Origin: Sphingobacteriales bacterium
GTDB lineage: Bacteria > Bacteroidota > Bacteroidia > Chitinophagales > UBA2359
Direction: 5' to 3'
Length of the DNA stretch: 64,000 bases
NCBI GenBank assembly: GCA_016700115.1
Contig: CP064999.1
Coordinates: forward strand, 1,550,001 to 1,614,000
In this document: in pieces, positions 8,535 through 17,768 of the stretch
Position numbering within the stretch: the first letter of the stretch is position 1
Layout of the letters: each line of letters starts with the position of its first letter
Position numbers and translations under genes: made by a program
The notes under the pieces: generated by a model
Databases searched by the model: none
The model's input: only the letters and a program-made list of their open reading frames with translations
Told to the model about the DNA's origin: nothing

Positions 8535-9983
8535 ATGCTTTTTAACTCAATTGACTTTGCAATTTTCTTGCCGATAGTTTTTATACTATATTGGTTTGCA
8601 ACAAACAAAAATCTGAAACTACAAAACTTTCTAATAGTTGCAGCAAGTTATGTTTTTTACGGTTGGTGGGACTGGCGATTTTTATCACTTATACTTTTCA
8701 GCACTTTAGTTGACTATTCTGTTGGACTTGGCCTGTTAAAGCAAGAAAATCCAATAAAACGAAAAATATTACTTTGGACAAGTATTTTGGTCAATCTTGG
8801 GCTTCTTGGTTTCTTCAAATACTACAATTTTTTCCTTGACAATTTTATAACAGCTTTTTCATTCTTTGGGACTGAGATTAAAGCAAACTCATTAAATTTA
8901 ATATTACCCGTAGGAATTAGTTTCTATACTTTTCAGACATTAAGCTATTCAATTGATGTTTATAAACGGAAATTAGAGCCAACAAAAGATTTTATTGCAT
9001 TTTCAGCTTTTGTGAGTTTCTTCCCACAATTGGTTGCAGGGCCAATTGAAAGGGCGACACATTTACTCCCGCAATTTTATAAAAAAAGGACTTTTGAATA
9101 CTCAAAAGCAGTTGACGGAATGCGGCAAATTCTTTGGGGTTTGTTCAAGAAAATAGTAATTGCAGACAATTGTGCCGAGTTCGCAAATCAAATTTTTAAC
9201 AACTCAGCAGATATGAACGGAAGTACGCTTGTTTTGGGTGCTTTGTTTTTTACTTTTCAAATATATGGCGACTTTTCTGGTTATTCAGACATTGCAAATG
9301 GAACCTCAAGATTGTTTGGCTTTGATTTAATGAGGAATTTTGCTTTCCCTTACTTTTCGAAAGATATTGCAGAGTTTTGGAGACGATGGCATATTTCCCT
9401 TTCGACCTGGTTCAGAGATTACCTTTACATTCCTATGGGAGGCAGTCGTGGAGGAACTTTAATGAAAGTTAGAAACACATTTATAATCTTTATTGTTAGT
9501 GGGTTTTGGCACGGAGCAAATTGGACTTTTATAGTTTGGGGAGCATTAAACGCAATTTATTTCTTACCACTTTTACTGACTAACAAAAACAGAAATAATA
9601 TTGAGATTGCAGCACAAGGGAGATTTTTTCCATCCATAAAAGAATTTTCACAAATTCTTGTCACTTTTGGGCTAACCGTTTTTGCATGGATTTTCTTTAG
9701 GGCAGAAAATATACAACACGCATTAATATATATATCGGAAATCTTCTCAACATCACTCTTTGAAATTCCACAATTTATGGGAATGAGAAGAGCGTTAATA
9801 ACAATTTTCCTTATAGGAGCATTTGTGTTAATTGAATGGAAAGGAAGAGAAAGCCAATATGCAATTGAACGTTTAGGAGATAGATGGAACCGTCCTTTAA
9901 GATATGCAATGTATTATTCAATCATATTTGCTATTATATTGTTTGGCGGAAAAGAACAACAATTTATTTACTTTCAGTTTTAG
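8535..9983 (+). CDS. MBOAT family O-acyltransferase (AlgI/DltB-like)
   Basis: Polytopic inner-membrane acyltransferase that passes acyl groups across the membrane to acetylate surface polysaccharide or another envelope acceptor. 482 aa with about ten or more hydrophobic segments. Diagnostic motifs are FFPQLVAGPIER (about 162-173), GDFSGYSDIA (about 245-254), FWRRWHISLSTWFRDYLYIP (281-300, His286) and the MBOAT catalytic His in SGFWHGANW (His326). It is the normal length for AlgI-like proteins. The next gene encodes an SGNH-like partner starting 8 bp after its stop, the standard pairing of an MBOAT with a periplasmic or membrane-anchored acetyl transfer protein. Codons are AT-rich, like the neighbouring cassette genes. 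Confidence 0.92.
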   Translation: MLFNSIDFAIFLPIVFILYWFATNKNLKLQNFLIVAASYVFYGWWDWRFLSLILFSTLVDYSVGLGLLKQENPIKRKILLWTSILVNLGLLGFFKYYNFFLDNFITAFSFFGTEIKANSLNLILPVGISFYTFQTLSYSIDVYKRKLEPTKDFIAFSAFVSFFPQLVAGPIERATHLLPQFYKKRTFEYSKAVDGMRQILWGLFKKIVIADNCAEFANQIFNNSADMNGSTLVLGALFFTFQIYGDFSGYSDIANGTSRLFGFDLMRNFAFPYFSKDIAEFWRRWHISLSTWFRDYLYIPMGGSRGGTLMKVRNTFIIFIVSGFWHGANWTFIVWGALNAIYFLPLLLTNKNRNNIEIAAQGRFFPSIKEFSQILVTFGLTVFAWIFFRAENIQHALIYISEIFSTSLFEIPQFMGMRRALITIFLIGAFVLIEWKGRESQYAIERLGDRWNRPLRYAMYYSIIFAIILFGGKEQQFIYFQF

Positions 9984-9991
9984 AATACGAC

Positions 9992-10894
9992 ATGAAAAGG
10001 TTTATACACAAGTTGTTGTTATTTATTCTTCCAATATTTATTTTTATTGTTTTTGTTTCATTTTTAGCAGGAGGCTATACAGACCCTTTTTATGTAAGGT
10101 TTACAACTCCGAAACAAAAAAACTTAATTATTGGTACATCCCGAGCTGCTCAAGGACTACAACCTGAAATATTCAATAAGATTTTAAATGCCAATATTTA
10201 CAATTATGCATTTTCGGTTACCCATAGTCCATTTGGCAAAGTTTATTATGAAAGTATTTTAAAAAAACACAATAAAGAAAAAAATGGTATTTTCATTATT
10301 ACGGTTGACCCTTGGTCTATATCTAGTTGGTGCAAAGATCCTAATGATTTAAATCAATTCAGAGAAAATGAGTTGTGCCTAAACAATACAAGGTATGTAA
10401 ATTTGTACCCTAATCTGGAGTATTTGTACAAAAACCTGAATGGGAAGTATATAGATATAATTTTGCCTCCATCAAAAAACATGTTTTTACATAATAATGG
10501 CTGGCTTGAAGTTAGTGGCATTCCAATGGATAGTGCGTCTGTTAATCAAAGAATTTTAGATAAGATAGCGACCTACAGAACAGAGTATTTACCTAAAACA
10601 AAATTTTCTCAAGTAAGATTAGATTATCTTTTGCAAACTGTCAAATACTTAAAAAACTACGGCAAGGTTTTTTTAGTAAGGCTTCCTGTACATAGGGATA
10701 TGTTGGAAATCGAAGATAAGATAATGCCTGATTTTAATAATGTAATTGAAAAAGCAATAGCATTATCTGATGACTATTTAGATTTAACAACTAAAAATGA
10801 TGATTTTATTTATACAGATGGAAACCATCTATATAAATCATCAGGTAAGGAAGTTTCTGAACTAATAGCTAATTGGATTAAAAAAAATTTATAA
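9992..10894 (+). CDS. SGNH-like membrane-anchored partner of the MBOAT acyltransferase
   Basis: 300 aa with an N-terminal signal anchor (about residues 7-27) and an extracytoplasmic domain. IGTSRAAQGL (about residue 47) resembles the SGNH block-I GDS motif with Ser as nucleophile. DGNHLYKSSG near the C-terminus supplies the D-x-x-H pair of block V. Such AlgX/AlgJ/PatB-type proteins finish O-acetylation started by an MBOAT protein. The ATG at 9992, 8 bp after the MBOAT stop, is chosen over an upstream in-frame start at 9884 inside the MBOAT gene. Sequence drift from named families is high, so the enzymatic role is inferred from context and the two motifs. Confidence 0.7.
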   Translation: MKRFIHKLLLFILPIFIFIVFVSFLAGGYTDPFYVRFTTPKQKNLIIGTSRAAQGLQPEIFNKILNANIYNYAFSVTHSPFGKVYYESILKKHNKEKNGIFIITVDPWSISSWCKDPNDLNQFRENELCLNNTRYVNLYPNLEYLYKNLNGKYIDIILPPSKNMFLHNNGWLEVSGIPMDSASVNQRILDKIATYRTEYLPKTKFSQVRLDYLLQTVKYLKNYGKVFLVRLPVHRDMLEIEDKIMPDFNNVIEKAIALSDDYLDLTTKNDDFIYTDGNHLYKSSGKEVSELIANWIKKNL

Positions 10895-10906
10895 AGCTCG
10901 AACGCA

Positions 10907-10982
10907 TAACATAGGTAACTGTTGCATAACTACTTAAAAACTTCTAAATACCCGTTTTTTGAGAAACTTGCCTTCAAATTTA
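10907..10982 (+). repeat. Dispersed repeat copy B (cassette-end-like)
   Basis: TAACATAGGTAACTGTTG followed by CATAACTACTTAAAAAC and a tail ending TTCAAATT. It starts 12 bases after the stop of the SGNH-like gene. It aligns with copy A over the full length and with copy C over its first 35 bases. Confidence 0.7.
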
Positions 10983-11086
10983 CCCTAACTCTCAATTTGT
11001 TTTACGGAATATATATTAAGTTTGGTCAGTATTTTTTTGTTTGCATGATTAGAGGCTCTTCTATTCATTTATCTCCGATTAGGATT

Positions 11087-11577
11087 TTACGATGTGTCTT
11101 GTACGATTTCTATGAGTACCGCAATCAACTTTTGCGGGTATATTTTTTCTTTCTCATCCACACTCGGCATGGATTTTTCTATCAACAGCGGCATCCGGTT
11201 GATGGGGCTGATGTGTACAAACCGGACATAAGCCATGTAAATAATCTGTATATAGTGTTTTGGGAAAAACAAGTTAAGCTTTTGTTCTATTAATTTGCCG
11301 AAACCTCCAAAAAGTCAGTAAATCTAAATTCTCTAACAGCAATCTTGGTTAGGTCTGAGGCACATATTTTCTTTTTTCGCCCATCTGAGGCAATAAAACC
11401 GTCAGACTCGGTAATCTTGCCCAACATCGCACCGGTTTTCTTGCGTCTCTTTTTGATTACAGGGTCATAATAAGAACAAATAGTAGTGTCCATTGATGTA
11501 TCTAATCTCTGTTCCAGATTTGCGATGTGGGATAACCCATGCAGGATAGGTTGTTTCATAAAATACGGTATACACAT
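11087..11577 (-). pseudogene. N-terminal remnant of an IS1634-type transposase
   Basis: Two minus-strand frames join into one protein: residues including YYDPVIKKRRKKTGAMLGKI, then IAVREFRFTDFLEVSA (to about 11297), then, after a one-base shift, KLIEQKLNLFFPKHYIQIIY and SPINRMPLLIEKS (to 11087). It parallels the N-terminal third of the transposase at 29382, with matching spacing of the GKIT/GRIT, VREF/VKEY and MPL..E.S segments. The catalytic two thirds and any terminal repeats are missing. It is a decayed insertion-sequence fragment. Confidence 0.6.
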
Positions 11578-11813
11578 GAAACGCCAACAACTACTAAATA
11601 CTAAGAAATCTCAACTTATTTTGAGACTATTCCGTATAAATTTTTAAGAGTTAGGAGTTAAATCAAAAGCAGCAATGTTAGCTCAAAAAAAATTGTTGGG
11701 TGGATTAACCGAAACCAACATACTGCTAAGATACAACAAACTGCAGCTTCTGTTCGGGAGATCAATAAAGTTTAATCGCTGCGATTACTGCGAATTTATG
11801 TTGCAAAATAAAC

Positions 11814-11849
11814 TTGATTTGTCGCAAATATTTACTAAATTTGCGACAA
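11814..11849 (+). promoter_or_regulatory. AbiE promoter embedded in an operator dyad
   Basis: TTG at 11814-11816 and TAAATTTG at 11836-11843 form a -33/-7 promoter with a 19-base spacer. Across it lies a perfect 11-bp inverted repeat, TTGTCGCAAAT (11819-11829) and ATTTGCGACAA (11839-11849), spacer 9. The antitoxin ATG follows 15 bases later. This is the expected layout for autorepression by an AbiEi-type antitoxin. Confidence 0.75.
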
Positions 11850-11864
11850 TATCAAAGCGTAAAT

Positions 11865-12461
11865 ATGTCCGGAAGCATTGAAACAAAAGTATTAGACAAG
11901 GTAAAACGAAACCCAAGGGGAGTGCTTTTTTTTGTGGATAGTTTTGCTGTGATTGCCAACGCAAAAGCCGTGAACAAGGCTTTGGAACGTTTGGTAAAAT
12001 CGGGTGAATTGGAACGAGTTGCCACAGGCATTTACGTTCGTCCGGTAAATGACGATTACATCGGGAAAGTGTTGCCGGGCATTGAAGAAATTGCCGTTGC
12101 CATAGCAAAAAGAGACAGGGCTACGCTTGTTCCCACAGGAAGTTATGCAATGTATAAGTTGGGATTGACTTCGCAAGCTCCATTGAATATCGTTTTCTAT
12201 TCCGACACTTCCGCGCGAAAAATAAAAATCGGGAAACAAACCATTACATTCAAAAAAGCAAGTTCTAAAAATCTCGCTTTTGTTGGAGAAATTAGTATGT
12301 TAGCAATTCAAGCATTGCGAACTATTGGTAAAGACAAAGCAACTGATGAAGAAATAAAACAGATAAAGAAGATTTTGAAAACAGAAAATCCCAAACATTT
12401 GCGACACGATTTACAATTAGCGCCTGTTTGGATAAGAAAATTGATTATGACAAATGAATGA
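11865..12461 (+). CDS. AbiEi-like antitoxin (DUF6088 family), type IV TA system
   Basis: 198-aa protein with an N-terminal winged HTH (about residues 1-60: an NAKAVNKALERLVKSGELER recognition region and GIYVRP wing) and a C-terminal domain (60-195) typical of AbiEi/DUF6088 antitoxins. In type IV systems the antitoxin represses transcription and counteracts the toxin without binding it directly. The ATG at 11865 is fixed by the promoter/operator just upstream; the frame is open from 11814 but that extension covers the operator. It overlaps the toxin gene by 8 bp, so expression is coupled. Association with the BREX genes on the same island suits a phage-defence role. Confidence 0.85.
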   Translation: MSGSIETKVLDKVKRNPRGVLFFVDSFAVIANAKAVNKALERLVKSGELERVATGIYVRPVNDDYIGKVLPGIEEIAVAIAKRDRATLVPTGSYAMYKLGLTSQAPLNIVFYSDTSARKIKIGKQTITFKKASSKNLAFVGEISMLAIQALRTIGKDKATDEEIKQIKKILKTENPKHLRHDLQLAPVWIRKLIMTNE

Positions 12462-13473
12462 GTTTACACATTTACAGGAATGGTTTCGGTTGCCTGATGA
12501 AACTAAAATCAGGCTATTTGCAGAAACAAGCAGACAAACAGGTTTGCCGTCATCATCAGCCGCAGAAAAAGATTGGTGGGCAGTGCAAACTTTAGCGATT
12601 ATCTTTTCAATGGAATGTGCAAACGCTTTGGTTTTTAAAGGCGGAACTTCATTGAGCAAAGGTTGGAATTTGATACAACGTTTTTCGGAAGATATTGATT
12701 TGGCGTTGGACAGAGAATTTTTGGGCTTTACAGGAGAGTTATCAAAACAAGGTATCAAAAAACTGCGAAGAAAATCATTTCAATTCATAACAGAAGTTTT
12801 CACCGAAGAACTGAAAGCAAAGTTTGCCGAATTGGATTTCAAAGCCGTAATGGTAAAATATCGTGAAGTAGAAAATCACGATCAGGACCCTTTGATTATT
12901 GAAATTTACTACAACAAACTAACTGAAACAGACACTTATTTAAAACCCGGTGTTTTAGTTGAAATTGGCAGTCGTTCGCTGAAAGAACCATTTACACAAC
13001 GAACTTTCGGAACATTTGTATCACAAATCTATTCAGAAAAACCTTTTACAGACAAACCGATAACTATTCCTGTTGTAAATCCTGAACGGACATTTTTAGA
13101 GAAAGTATTTTTGCTACACGAAGAATTTCAAAAAGATACAGACAAAATTAGAGTTGAACATCTAAGCCGACACCTATACGACATTGAAAAACTAAGCCAA
13201 ACTGAATTCGCAGAAACTGCATTACAGGACATAGAACTTTATAAAACAATAGTAAGACATCGTAGTATGTTTACGCCAATTTCAGGTATTGATTACGAAA
13301 GACACAGACCTGAAAACATCAAAATTATTCCACAAGATAACTTGCTACCACTTTGGGAAAAAGACTATCAGGATATGACAGCAAGTATGATTTACGGACA
13401 GCTATTGCCATTTGACGAACTTATAAAACGGTTGACTAAATTGCAAAAGCGGATAAACAAAAGCCAACTTTAA
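12454..13473 (+). CDS. AbiEii/AbiGii-family nucleotidyltransferase toxin
   Basis: 339 aa, PF08843-type toxin of the AbiE abortive-infection system. The nucleotidyltransferase signature is clear: FKGGTSLSK at 61-69 and SEDIDLAL at 78-85 (metal-binding Asp80/Asp82). Family members transfer nucleotides to RNA targets such as tRNA and stop growth until relieved by the antitoxin. The length is normal. The start codon lies inside the antitoxin gene (8-bp overlap), the classic toxin-after-antitoxin order. Repeat copy C starts 107 bases after the stop, marking the apparent right end of the island. Confidence 0.9.
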   Translation: MNEFTHLQEWFRLPDETKIRLFAETSRQTGLPSSSAAEKDWWAVQTLAIIFSMECANALVFKGGTSLSKGWNLIQRFSEDIDLALDREFLGFTGELSKQGIKKLRRKSFQFITEVFTEELKAKFAELDFKAVMVKYREVENHDQDPLIIEIYYNKLTETDTYLKPGVLVEIGSRSLKEPFTQRTFGTFVSQIYSEKPFTDKPITIPVVNPERTFLEKVFLLHEEFQKDTDKIRVEHLSRHLYDIEKLSQTEFAETALQDIELYKTIVRHRSMFTPISGIDYERHRPENIKIIPQDNLLPLWEKDYQDMTASMIYGQLLPFDELIKRLTKLQKRINKSQL

Positions 13474-13579
13474 AAAAAGCAGAGGTACATTTCCGCCGAC
13501 ACATATAACTAAATGAAAAAATGCAAAAGAACTTGTTTGCCAGCGAAAAAAGGACAAACAACAATTGAAAATGAACCTC

Positions 13580-13614
13580 TAACACGGGTAACTGTTGCAT
13601 AACCACTCAAAAAA
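13580..13614 (+). repeat. Dispersed repeat copy C (cassette-end-like)
   Basis: TAACACGGGTAACTGTTG followed by CATAACCACTCAAAAAA. It shares the first 35 bases of copies A and B and ends 17 bases before the 3' end of the convergent adhesin gene. It therefore sits at the border between the island and chromosomal-looking DNA. Confidence 0.65.
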
Positions 13615-13630
13615 TCGCCAACATCAAAAT

Positions 13631-16600
13631 CTACCGGATCAGGGTTAAGTTGCCTTTGACAAATTCGGTTTGTCCGTTGTTGTAAGTAACCTGAGCATAA
13701 TATACATACACCCCGATGGGTGCAGGTTGATTTTGATGGGTGCCGTTCCATCCTTCGGTCAGGTTGGTTGTGCCAAAGACTTGTTCTCCCCACCGGTTGT
13801 AAATATAAAGATGTGCAGAAGACAGGTTAAATCCAAGCAAGGTAAAGACATCGTTAATGCCGTCGTTGTTGGGGCTAAAGGCATTTGGCAATAGGAGATG
13901 GTTGGGTCGGGGGTAAATAGTTGCAGTAAAACTTTGGGCATCCACACACCCCAAACTTGAAACGGCAGTTACCTGAAAAAGGGTAGTGGTCTGTGGAAAA
14001 ATTTGAACAACCGGACAAACCGGGCAATCAGTCAAGCCGGATGGCGACCATTCATAAAGGGTTGGGGTTTGTTCGGAAGTAAAAACGGCGATAGCATTGA
14101 TGGGTAATGCGCTGCCTTCTTCAATCTGAACATCGGGCAACTCGGGAAGCTCAAGATGGTGGATGGAAATCAAAAAAGTGTCGGCTTGTGCGCAGGGGAG
14201 GTCGGGCAAAAAGGTGATGGTATAGGTTTGTCCTGGTTGGGCATTTTCAAAATCCAATATCCCGTTTTGGGCGTTAATGCCAAGACCCCCCGAAACCGAA
14301 AAACTGCCACTGATTGACATGGGTTGAATTTGTGCAGGAGGGGTAAATAAATCACTCAGACAATAATAGCTTTGTGGATAACTGAGTTCAGCAATACCCG
14401 TTGGAATTTCGGTTACAGTAACCGGCGAAAATTCCGACAAACATCCTGTTAAAGGGGCTGTTTGTTGTACATAAAAAGTTCTGGAAGCCGGAGGCAAGAA
14501 TGAATTCCCAATGGCAAGGGGTGTTGTATCGGCTACATTGGCAAACCAACTCATCAATCCCGCCCCTTCTGCCTGAAGGATGGGTAAAGGAGTACCCATA
14601 CAAATTGCAGTATCTGAAACCAAAGGCGGAGGAGGGGCTGAAAAGTAAGAAACTGTTACTGTGCCAAAATCAGAGATACATCCCGTTATCAAATCAGTTT
14701 GCCGGAAGTAATAAGTTCCTGCTGAGAGAGGTAAAAAAGCAGGACCTTGTGCCAAAGGAACCGTTTCGCCCGGATTTGAATACCAGTTCACCAATCCCGA
14801 TGCATTTATCTGAAGCAAAGGGAGGGCATCTTCCTGACAAATCGAAACATCGTCTGCTTCCGGAATTTCGGGCAGGGCGAGTATGGTAATTTCTGTCATA
14901 ACTGTTACCGAAGAACATCCATATAGCTCAGAGACAGCCCAGAATGTGAAAACTCCTGCGGTGTTACTATCCAAAAAATCGGAGGTTTCCAGAAAACTCC
15001 CGGTTCCAATCGGAGACCCTCCTGAACTTGGGGAGGCATTGTACCAGGTTATTGCTCCATTTGAAACAGCCGTCAGGTCCGGCAAAGGTTCATACAAGCA
15101 CAAAGAAACAGGAGGGGAAATAGTCAGCTCAGGCGGCTCATAGACAATCAATGTTGAGAGAGCAGGTAAACTTTCACAGCCGTTCAACAGTTGCGTTGCC
15201 CATATTTGCAAGGTATCGGGCATGGAAGTGTTGAAATAGGTATTCAAATCGAACGAGTTGCCGGAACCAATCACTATGCCCGAACCGGTTAAAGGATTAG
15301 TCGAATACCAGTTGACCATTGCTCCTGACACCACATTTCCGGCGGTTAACCATTCGGGTAAATCTCCTATACAATAGGACAGGGATACGGGTATTTCGGG
15401 AGGAGGTAAAAAATCGGTTTGCGTAACTATGGCTGTTCCGCTCAAAAAACCGGCTAAAAGGCAGTTGTCATCTTCCAATGCTACCGGCTCATATAATCCG
15501 GGGGTTTGCGTATAAATAACAAACGTACCGGTAAACGAAACCATAGGGGGTTGTACCACTCCGTCAATTTGATAGGTAAGGGTAAAAGGCGGTGTTCCGT
15601 TCAGGACAAAACTGATGGCCACATCGGAAGGGTTGTTTGCGCAAATATTCCCGCCCCCACTGAGAACTGCAGAAGGAGAAGTAAGAACGGTTACAGAAAA
15701 AGACTGTTCGGCTTCGCCACATTCATTGGTTATCTGAGCGGTATAAATGCCTTGTTCGGGTAAAAGGGCAGTATAAGTAAGTCCGTCATTTTGCAAAAGC
15801 TGACCGTCGAGTGTCCAGACAATATCTGCCGGTTGAGAGCCGGCAGTATCAATCCCAAAAGTCAGAGGACTCAACGAAGCGGAACATTGGGAAAAAGAAG
15901 TGCCCGAAACCGGTGTAATTTGAGGGGGAAAACAATCAATGACTTGTGGGCTTGCAAACTCCCAGGTGCATAAAGACCCAGAAGAACCGTCCACAAACAA
16001 ATAATAGTCGCCGGCAGGCAGGTTGGGAAGATTGATCGTCGCATCTCCGTTTGTTACCAAACATCCATAAAAAGTTTCGTCATCCAGATCGCAGGTTCCG
16101 GTATTTGACCAAATTCCAAGTTGCAGGGTATTGTCGGCCAAAACCCCGATACATTGGATATTAAACACCTCGATGCTGACAAACTGCTGAAAAGGGTTGT
16201 TGAACATATACCAAACCCCGTTATGGTTATAATTCCAAAGCCCTCCGGTACATTGATTAAAAAACGAGTTGTAATCGGGTGCCCATTGACTGGGTTCATT
16301 ACAGGCAGTGGCATTGTAGTTGCTTCCCAATCCGGTAAGGGTAGCGGCGTTTTGACAAAAATCGTTGGGAGGTGCTAAAGCAGGGTTAGAAATATACAGG
16401 CTGAATCCCGAACAACTGAAGCCCCCGACTTGCTCACTTCCAATGATGATATAGTAAGTGGTGCCGGCTGTCAGGTTTATTTTGATAAATGGAGTATTAT
16501 TATTGGCTTCTGAATCTAAACAAACCCCACCGGCACCGGGACAACCCTGAAACACAAATATTCCTGCATCGGGCACTCCGGTTTGATTATACAACTGAAT

Positions 16601-16888
16601 ATTATAGCATCCCGAAACAACAGGAGTCAGTTGAAAAACAATTTCCTGACCTTGTAAAAAATTGCCGAAATTGCAGGGACTGCCTCCCCCTAAGGAATAA
16701 TCATCCCCATAACCGCAGGTGGTTAATCCGGTTTGGTTAAATGGAAGCGTGTTTACTACCAATGGGTTGCCACATGTTGACCCTGCCGGTTGAGCTTTTA
16801 ACCCTGCGCTTTGCAGCAAAAAAACAACCGGTATAAACGCCAGAATTAGCGCTTTGGCAATGGTTTCGGGTATTGCACACACGGGCAC
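13631..16888 (-). CDS. T9SS-secreted multidomain adhesin with CHU_C sorting domain
   Basis: 1085-aa surface or secreted protein. It has an N-terminal signal peptide (about residues 10-32, ending LKAQ) and two disulfide-rich beta domains (about 35-170 and 170-320). A chain of about six Ig/PKD-like repeats of 70-100 aa follows, each with a C...LP.L.A.G...W...P recurrence (about 320-930). The last 85 residues form a gliding-motility-associated C-terminal domain (FSPNNDGINDVF, IYNRWGEQVF, then PIGVYVYYA) that directs export by the type IX system. The start is GTG at 16888; stops lie just upstream. The higher GC and codon use differ from the island at left, so it is likely resident. It probably acts in adhesion; no enzymatic motif is seen. 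Confidence 0.88.
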   Translation of the reverse strand: MPVCAIPETIAKALILAFIPVVFLLQSAGLKAQPAGSTCGNPLVVNTLPFNQTGLTTCGYGDDYSLGGGSPCNFGNFLQGQEIVFQLTPVVSGCYNIQLYNQTGVPDAGIFVFQGCPGAGGVCLDSEANNNTPFIKINLTAGTTYYIIIGSEQVGGFSCSGFSLYISNPALAPPNDFCQNAATLTGLGSNYNATACNEPSQWAPDYNSFFNQCTGGLWNYNHNGVWYMFNNPFQQFVSIEVFNIQCIGVLADNTLQLGIWSNTGTCDLDDETFYGCLVTNGDATINLPNLPAGDYYLFVDGSSGSLCTWEFASPQVIDCFPPQITPVSGTSFSQCSASLSPLTFGIDTAGSQPADIVWTLDGQLLQNDGLTYTALLPEQGIYTAQITNECGEAEQSFSVTVLTSPSAVLSGGGNICANNPSDVAISFVLNGTPPFTLTYQIDGVVQPPMVSFTGTFVIYTQTPGLYEPVALEDDNCLLAGFLSGTAIVTQTDFLPPPEIPVSLSYCIGDLPEWLTAGNVVSGAMVNWYSTNPLTGSGIVIGSGNSFDLNTYFNTSMPDTLQIWATQLLNGCESLPALSTLIVYEPPELTISPPVSLCLYEPLPDLTAVSNGAITWYNASPSSGGSPIGTGSFLETSDFLDSNTAGVFTFWAVSELYGCSSVTVMTEITILALPEIPEADDVSICQEDALPLLQINASGLVNWYSNPGETVPLAQGPAFLPLSAGTYYFRQTDLITGCISDFGTVTVSYFSAPPPPLVSDTAICMGTPLPILQAEGAGLMSWFANVADTTPLAIGNSFLPPASRTFYVQQTAPLTGCLSEFSPVTVTEIPTGIAELSYPQSYYCLSDLFTPPAQIQPMSISGSFSVSGGLGINAQNGILDFENAQPGQTYTITFLPDLPCAQADTFLISIHHLELPELPDVQIEEGSALPINAIAVFTSEQTPTLYEWSPSGLTDCPVCPVVQIFPQTTTLFQVTAVSSLGCVDAQSFTATIYPRPNHLLLPNAFSPNNDGINDVFTLLGFNLSSAHLYIYNRWGEQVFGTTNLTEGWNGTHQNQPAPIGVYVYYAQVTYNNGQTEFVKGNLTLIR

Positions 16889-17144
16889 AGTTAAACAGTT
16901 AAGTTAAGAGTGGAATTAAATTAAAATTATGCCGTACAAGATACTGCTTTTATTGTTTGAAATAGATGGGCAGTTATGAAAAATATTTTTTACAACAACA
17001 CAAGCTCTGCCGGGTTAAAAAAAGGCTAGAAAATCCTCAATTTCTGATACACAAAACAATTTACCTGTTCCTAATATCAGGTCGAACTATTATTGCCTGT
17101 TTGTGGTTTGTCTATAAAAATTACTCATCAATTTTTGTTCAGAC

Positions 17145-17657
17145 ATGATTATTTCCAAAAACAAAGTAGTAACCGTCAGTTACCGGTTGCATGAAGGCAA
17201 TGCAGAAGGAGAAATGGTAGAAGAAACTTCGGCTGAAGAGCCTTTTGTCTTTTTATTTGGCAGCGGCAGTTTACTCCCCGAATTTGAAGCCAATTTAGAC
17301 GGATTATCAGAAGGCGACAGTTTTCAGTTTAATATTAACAGTCAGAATGCTTATGGAGAAACTGACCCAAGCGCTATAGTTGAACTGCCAATCAGCATTT
17401 TTGTCATAGATGGTCAACTTGCAGGTGACCTCCTTCAGCTCGGCAATGTGGTTCCAATGCGAAACGACCAGGGGCATTTACTACATGGCAAAGTAGTTGG
17501 CATTAACGCTAACGAGGTTAAAATGGATTTTAACCACCCTATGGCCGGGAAAGATTTGTTTTTTTCGGGCAAGGTCATCTCAGTAAGAGAAGCCTCTCCC
17601 TCAGAAGTAGAACATGGCCATGTGCATGGCGAAGACGGCCATCATCATAGTCATTAA
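17145..17657 (+). CDS. SlyD-like FKBP-type peptidyl-prolyl cis-trans isomerase
   Basis: 170 aa with the SlyD layout: FKBP half-domains at about 1-70 and 120-150, with an inserted IF chaperone domain between them (about 72-122), and a His-rich tail (HGHVHGEDGHHHSH) that can bind Ni or Zn. Typical motifs are FGSGSLLPEFE, AYGE and NHPMAGKDLFF. It catalyses proline isomerisation and assists folding, in the cytoplasm; no signal peptide is present. It is preceded by a 256-base gap with no other gene that it shares with the divergent adhesin gene. The gene looks monocistronic. Confidence 0.9.
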   Translation: MIISKNKVVTVSYRLHEGNAEGEMVEETSAEEPFVFLFGSGSLLPEFEANLDGLSEGDSFQFNINSQNAYGETDPSAIVELPISIFVIDGQLAGDLLQLGNVVPMRNDQGHLLHGKVVGINANEVKMDFNHPMAGKDLFFSGKVISVREASPSEVEHGHVHGEDGHHHSH

Positions 17658-17768
17658 ACCCGGTTACGCTTTATGTTTCGGACTTTCCTCAAACTGCACG
17701 TTATGCCCCAAACAGCATGACAAGTGTGGTAAAAAGTTGCATTTTTGTTTAAAAAACAACACTTGAAT

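Noticed and set aside
11675..11881. 68-codon open frame before the AbiE operon
   Set aside because: It runs across the operator and promoter into the antitoxin start, has no recognisable content and is probably chance.
13631..16888. Adhesin as part of the mobile island
   Set aside because: Its composition and T9SS domain are typical of resident genes, and repeat copy C marks the island border just outside its 3' end.
16966..17148. 60-codon open frame between the adhesin and SlyD genes
   Set aside because: No family resemblance and low-complexity composition. It overlaps the SlyD start and lies in the region expected to hold promoters.
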